This document shows positions 60,845 through 64,000 of a stretch of 64,000 bases of DNA, one piece after another. The notes beneath the pieces were generated by a model that saw only the letters and a program-made list of their open reading frames with translations, was not told the DNA's origin and ran no database searches. Source of the stretch: JAAYBQ01 sp035403465 (GTDB lineage Bacteria > Spirochaetota > UBA4802 > UBA5550); assembly GCA_035403465.1 (NCBI GenBank), contig DAONFG010000003.1, positions 1 through 64,000 of the forward strand, written 5' to 3'. How positions within the stretch are numbered: the first letter of the stretch is position 1; the number at the start of each line of letters is the position of its first letter. A program made the translations under genes and the position numbers.

Positions 60845-61627
60845 ATGTCAAAATCCATACTTTCTTTAGTAAAAGCCGGCAGGATTCTTGATCTCTTCCT
60901 TGACGAAGAGAAGAGCCTGGGAATTACCGAATTTTCAAAGGCGCTGGATATGCCAAAGGCCACTGTGCAGAACCTGGCCTCGACCCTTGAGGATATGGGC
61001 TACCTTGAAAAGGACCCCATGACCCTGAAGTACAGGCTGGGGCCTGTGCTCTTCCAGCTTGGAATGAAATACGCCAATTCAATGGACCTTACCATGATCG
61101 CGCGCGTATGGCTCGAAAAGCTCTGCACCCAGTACGGCGAGATGTCGCAGGCCGGCATAATGATGGGCGAGAAGCTTACAGTGGTCATGAAGGTCGAGGC
61201 CGACAGCAACTACATGGTCTTCCCGCAGGCCGGGTCCGTAATACCGGTACATTCATCTTCACTGGGCAAAGTACTTCTTTCGCACATGAGCGACTCAAGG
61301 CGCGACCGGATACTGGCGAACTGTGATTTCGCAAAATTCACCGATCATACGATTACTGATAAAACTGATTTTATAAAGGAGCTTGATAAGGTCAAAAAGG
61401 CCGGTGTCGGTTTTGACCTCGAGGAGACAGTATCGGGGCTGTCATGTATCGCGGGCCCGGTGTTTAACAACAACGGAGTCTGCATTGCCGCGGTTTCATT
61501 AAGCGGTAACGCTTTCAGGATAGAGAGTAAACGCGACGAGATAATCAACGCGGTTAAATACGTGGGCTCAAGGATATCCGAACAGATGGGATACAGGGCT
61601 GGAGCCGGATTAAAGAAGAAACAATAG
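60845..61627 (+). CDS. IclR family transcriptional regulator
   Basis: A 260-residue protein. Winged helix (about 1-65: 'LGITEFSKALDMPKATVQNL', 'LEDMGYLEKDP') followed by the IclR effector domain ('VIPVHSSSLGKVLLSHMSD', 'GVGFDLEETVSGLSCIAGPV'). The effector is unknown, but IclR proteins often sense aromatic or organic acids. It lies 15 bp before the FrhB-like gene, so it probably controls the oxidoreductase operon and itself. AAGGAT precedes the ATG. Confidence 0.92.
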   Translation: MSKSILSLVKAGRILDLFLDEEKSLGITEFSKALDMPKATVQNLASTLEDMGYLEKDPMTLKYRLGPVLFQLGMKYANSMDLTMIARVWLEKLCTQYGEMSQAGIMMGEKLTVVMKVEADSNYMVFPQAGSVIPVHSSSLGKVLLSHMSDSRRDRILANCDFAKFTDHTITDKTDFIKELDKVKKAGVGFDLEETVSGLSCIAGPVFNNNGVCIAAVSLSGNAFRIESKRDEIINAVKYVGSRISEQMGYRAGAGLKKKQ

Positions 61628-61642
61628 TAAAAGGAGGGATAT

Positions 61643-62755
61643 ATGCAGCTTGCAGGTTCAAAGGAGCTTGTCTCCGGTGTCATCAAAAATAATCTTTGCA
61701 TAGGGTGCGGCGCGTGCGTGTCGTTATGCCCTTACTTTAAATGTCACAATGGAAAGACAGTAATGCTCTTTCAGTGTTCAAGGGAGAAGGGGAGATGCTT
61801 TGCCCACTGTCCCAAAGTTGAAGTCGACCTGGACAGTATGTCGCAGTTTCTTTACGGTAAACCGTACAGCAGCGAACCTATGGGTAATATAATTACAGTG
61901 CGTTCGTCAAAAGCGGGTGCGGCAGCAGGGCTTAAGGCTTTCCAGACAGCAGGTACAGTCAGCAGCCTCATGATGTTTGCCCTTAACAAGGGGTATATCG
62001 ATTCAGCCGTGGTGACCGCGCGTGACGGCGTAAAAGGGAAACCGGTGGTTGTTACTGATCCGGCAAAGATTCCGGGATACGCTGCAACCGGTTATTCCGC
62101 CTCGCCTGTTGTTTCCGGATATAACGAAGCGGTGAGCGCGGGATACAAAAAAATCGGGTTCGTGGGTACCCCGTGCCAGGTGAATGCAGTGACCCAGATG
62201 CGCGCCAATCCCATGGAGGCTGAAGGTTTCAGCGATCCGTCCGGGATGGTCGTAGGCCTTTTCTGCACATGGGCCCTGGACACACTTAGTTTTGAAAAGA
62301 TACTTAAAGGTAAAACAGATATAGCCTCAATAAAAAGATACGATATACCGCCTCCTCCTGCTGATGTGATGAAGGTTCAGTCCGGAACAGGCACAGTCGA
62401 TATACCTTTAGGTGAAATACGCGGCGCGATCCCTGAATCATGTTCGTACTGTCACGACATGACTGCAGAGTTTGCCGATATATCGGTTGGAGTATATGAA
62501 GGCAAGGATAAGCTGAATATACTTGTAACCCGCACTAAACGCGGTGAGGAACTTGTACAGGCCGCGATATCCGCGGGATTCCTCGAGGCGGAAACTCTTA
62601 CAGACAAAGATGTATCAGCCCTTGCATCGGCATCCATGAACAAGAAGAAACGGGCGCTGGCTAAAATGGTGGCCGGGCAGAAGATAAACAGTGCAGAGGG
62701 GATATCTCTCCTCCGCGTGAACAGCGAAACTTTAAAAAAGCTGGAAACTAAATAA
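61643..62755 (+). CDS. FrhB/FdhB-type F420 hydrogenase/dehydrogenase beta subunit family protein
   Basis: A 370-residue protein. The N-terminus has a ferredoxin-like site (CIGCGACVSLCPYFKC) with further cysteines (FQCSREKGRCFAHCP). The FrhB core follows: 'KGYIDSAVVTARDG', 'GYSASPVVSGYNEAV', 'IGFVGTPCQVNAVTQMRANP' and 'SCSYCHDMTAEFADISVGVY'. Members bind flavin and Fe-S clusters and move electrons between ferredoxin and F420 or other carriers. It is inserted between an iclR and an iorA-like gene, so it may supply electrons to or from that enzyme. GGAGGG precedes the ATG. Confidence 0.85.
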   Translation: MQLAGSKELVSGVIKNNLCIGCGACVSLCPYFKCHNGKTVMLFQCSREKGRCFAHCPKVEVDLDSMSQFLYGKPYSSEPMGNIITVRSSKAGAAAGLKAFQTAGTVSSLMMFALNKGYIDSAVVTARDGVKGKPVVVTDPAKIPGYAATGYSASPVVSGYNEAVSAGYKKIGFVGTPCQVNAVTQMRANPMEAEGFSDPSGMVVGLFCTWALDTLSFEKILKGKTDIASIKRYDIPPPPADVMKVQSGTGTVDIPLGEIRGAIPESCSYCHDMTAEFADISVGVYEGKDKLNILVTRTKRGEELVQAAISAGFLEAETLTDKDVSALASASMNKKKRALAKMVAGQKINSAEGISLLRVNSETLKKLETK

Positions 62756-62769
62756 GGAGGAGCAGTCAT

Positions 62770-64000
62770 ATGTCAGTTCTTACAAGTAAAAATGCGGGTA
62801 CAACAGCACTGCTCATGGGAAACGAGGCCCTGGTACGCGGCGCGCTCGAAGCGGGCGTAAAGGTAGCTGCTGGTTATCCCGGCACACCCTCGTCTGATAT
62901 TATTGAAAACCTTGCAAAAGTTGCAGGCGAGAGAAACATATACGTTGAATGGTCTGTAAACGAAAAGGTATCGCTTGAAGTTGCGGCTGCGGGATCATTC
63001 GCAGGCCTGCGTTCGCTCTGTGTTATGAAACAGAACGGTGTCAACGTGGCATCGGACTTCCTGCTGCACCTGGCCCTTTCGGGAACACGCGCCGGCATGG
63101 TGCTCATTCCATGCGATGATCCCGGATCAATATCCAGCGTGAATGAAGGGGAATCGCGTCACTTTGCACGGCTTGTCGAGGTGCCGCTTCTTGAGCCCGG
63201 CAACTTCCAGGAGGCGCGGGAGATGGTTAAGTGGGCCTTTGAGCTCTCGGAGCAGTTCAGGACGCTTGTTATGGTAAGGAGCGTTACGCGCCTTTCGCAC
63301 GCAAGCGGCAATGTAACTCTTGGCGAACTCCCCGAATCCGACACAAAAGCATACTTTAAATTTGACGGCAACCTGCTTGATGCGCAGACCGGTCCAGTAA
63401 TCACCGCGCCTGTGCCCATGCGGCACGCCAACCAGCAGAAGAAACTTAAACAGATAGCTGAAGTTTTTGAAACATCAAAGTTTAACACTTATACAGGCCC
63501 GGAGAAACCTGAACTGCTTATCATAACAAGCAGCGCGTGCAACCTCTACTCGGTCGAGGCAGTGAGCCTGCTTGGTGTTGGTGACCGTGTGGGTATACTT
63601 AAGCTGGGTACTACGTGGCCCCTTCCGGAAAAGCTTGTTAAATCTCATATAGCAAGAGCAGGTGCCGTACTTTTTGTCGAGGAGGTTCTTCCGTTCCTCG
63701 AGGAGAATGTAAAGGTCATTGCTCTTGACGGCATCGAGGAGACCGGAATTAAAAAGTATTACGGAAAAATCAACGGAACCATTCCGTCAGTGAACGAGAT
63801 GAATCCTGACCATGTTATCAGGGCGCTGGTGAGTATACTTGGTGTGGAATATTCCGGGATGCCTGCAGATTACGAACAGAAGGCGAACATCACGATGTTC
63901 ACCAAAGCCCCGGCGCGTGAACTCACGTTCTGCCCCGGGTGCCCGCACAGGGCGTCGTTCTGGTCTATTCACAACGCGCTGGCACTTGACAACCGGGAGG
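62770..64000 (+). CDS. iorA: Indolepyruvate:ferredoxin oxidoreductase alpha subunit, partial
   Basis: An open frame of over 410 codons runs off the right edge. The N-terminal pyrimidine-type domain has 'GNEALVRGALEAGVKVAAGY', 'PGTPSSDIIENLA' and 'SVNEKVSLEVAAAGSFAGLR'. The C-terminal TPP domain begins with 'LTFCPGCPHRASFWSIHNA'. IorA decarboxylates aryl pyruvates to acyl-CoA with ferredoxin reduction; divergent homologues act on other 2-oxoacids. GGAGG lies before the ATG, 14 bp after the FrhB-like stop. Residues after about 410 are outside the window. Confidence 0.88.
   Translation, partial: MSVLTSKNAGTTALLMGNEALVRGALEAGVKVAAGYPGTPSSDIIENLAKVAGERNIYVEWSVNEKVSLEVAAAGSFAGLRSLCVMKQNGVNVASDFLLHLALSGTRAGMVLIPCDDPGSISSVNEGESRHFARLVEVPLLEPGNFQEAREMVKWAFELSEQFRTLVMVRSVTRLSHASGNVTLGELPESDTKAYFKFDGNLLDAQTGPVITAPVPMRHANQQKKLKQIAEVFETSKFNTYTGPEKPELLIITSSACNLYSVEAVSLLGVGDRVGILKLGTTWPLPEKLVKSHIARAGAVLFVEEVLPFLEENVKVIALDGIEETGIKKYYGKINGTIPSVNEMNPDHVIRALVSILGVEYSGMPADYEQKANITMFTKAPARELTFCPGCPHRASFWSIHNALALDNRE

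Overview
The window is a chromosomal segment of moderate G+C content from a diderm (Gram-negative) bacterium. An LptE-type lipoprotein next to holA, several lipoproteins, outer-membrane barrels and periplasmic multihaem cytochromes imply an outer membrane. A sodium-pumping decarboxylase, an indolepyruvate:ferredoxin oxidoreductase-type gene, ferredoxin-type proteins, bacteriohemerythrin and a superoxide dismutase suggest an anaerobe or microaerophile that meets oxygen at times. The fused GH13 amylase/GT5 glycogen synthase and the general gene set would fit a spirochaete-like lineage, but no marker gene fixes the taxonomy, so this is only a guess. No rRNA, tRNA or CRISPR array was recognised.

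Layout. 0-1.7 kb is a decayed accessory patch: a GxxExxY start fused to an RmuC-like tail, then a frameshifted rhuM. 1.7-8.4 kb holds an ICMT-like methyltransferase, a CapA-like lipoprotein, a terC/phosphoesterase operon, a vapBC-type toxin-antitoxin pair and trpB2. 8.5-20.2 kb is a sodium/energy cluster: MMPL exporter, Usp, NhaD-like antiporter, two tiny membrane ORFs, an XRE-cupin regulator, oadGBA, a small membrane protein and a sodium:solute symporter. 20.2-36 kb holds an envelope operon (MFS, TraB-like, SanA-like), a hybrid kinase, a ferredoxin gene opposite a Crp/Fnr regulator, sod, a PHP lipoprotein, two histidine kinases that each appear to have lost an internal segment, an MBL hydrolase with an M32 peptidase, and an MCP. 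36.3-41.2 kb is the giant amylase-glycogen synthase. 42-48.6 kb holds lptE-holA, a phosphoesterase, an MNT/HEPN pair and tldE/tldD. 49.3-58.4 kb holds a satP-type acetate transporter, a cytochrome/barrel operon, a CsgG-like lipoprotein, mutS2, a GpgS-like glycosyltransferase and hemerythrin. 59-64 kb holds a DUF559 protein inside repeats, a barrel protein, and an iclR-frhB-iorA operon that runs off the window.

How parts fit together. The OAD pump (OadGBA) would export Na+ during decarboxylation, the NhaD-type antiporter would exchange Na+ for H+, and the SSS symporter would import substrate with Na+. A 37-bp sequence duplicated almost exactly (35/37) in the two intergenic regions around the XRE-cupin gene is a good candidate for the operator tying them together.

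The intergenic DNA is unusually rich in dispersed palindromic repeats. The most interesting observation is a family of about 50-57 nt double-hairpin modules (near 1.5, 26.3, 41.5, 49.1 and 58.9 kb). Their hairpin loops carry GGA, and five loops match CANGGANG, the core consensus bound by CsrA/RsmE. Two of the modules can be compared with an uninterrupted copy of the host repeat in this same window, which shows clean insertions of 56 and 57 bp, one of them into a hairpin loop.
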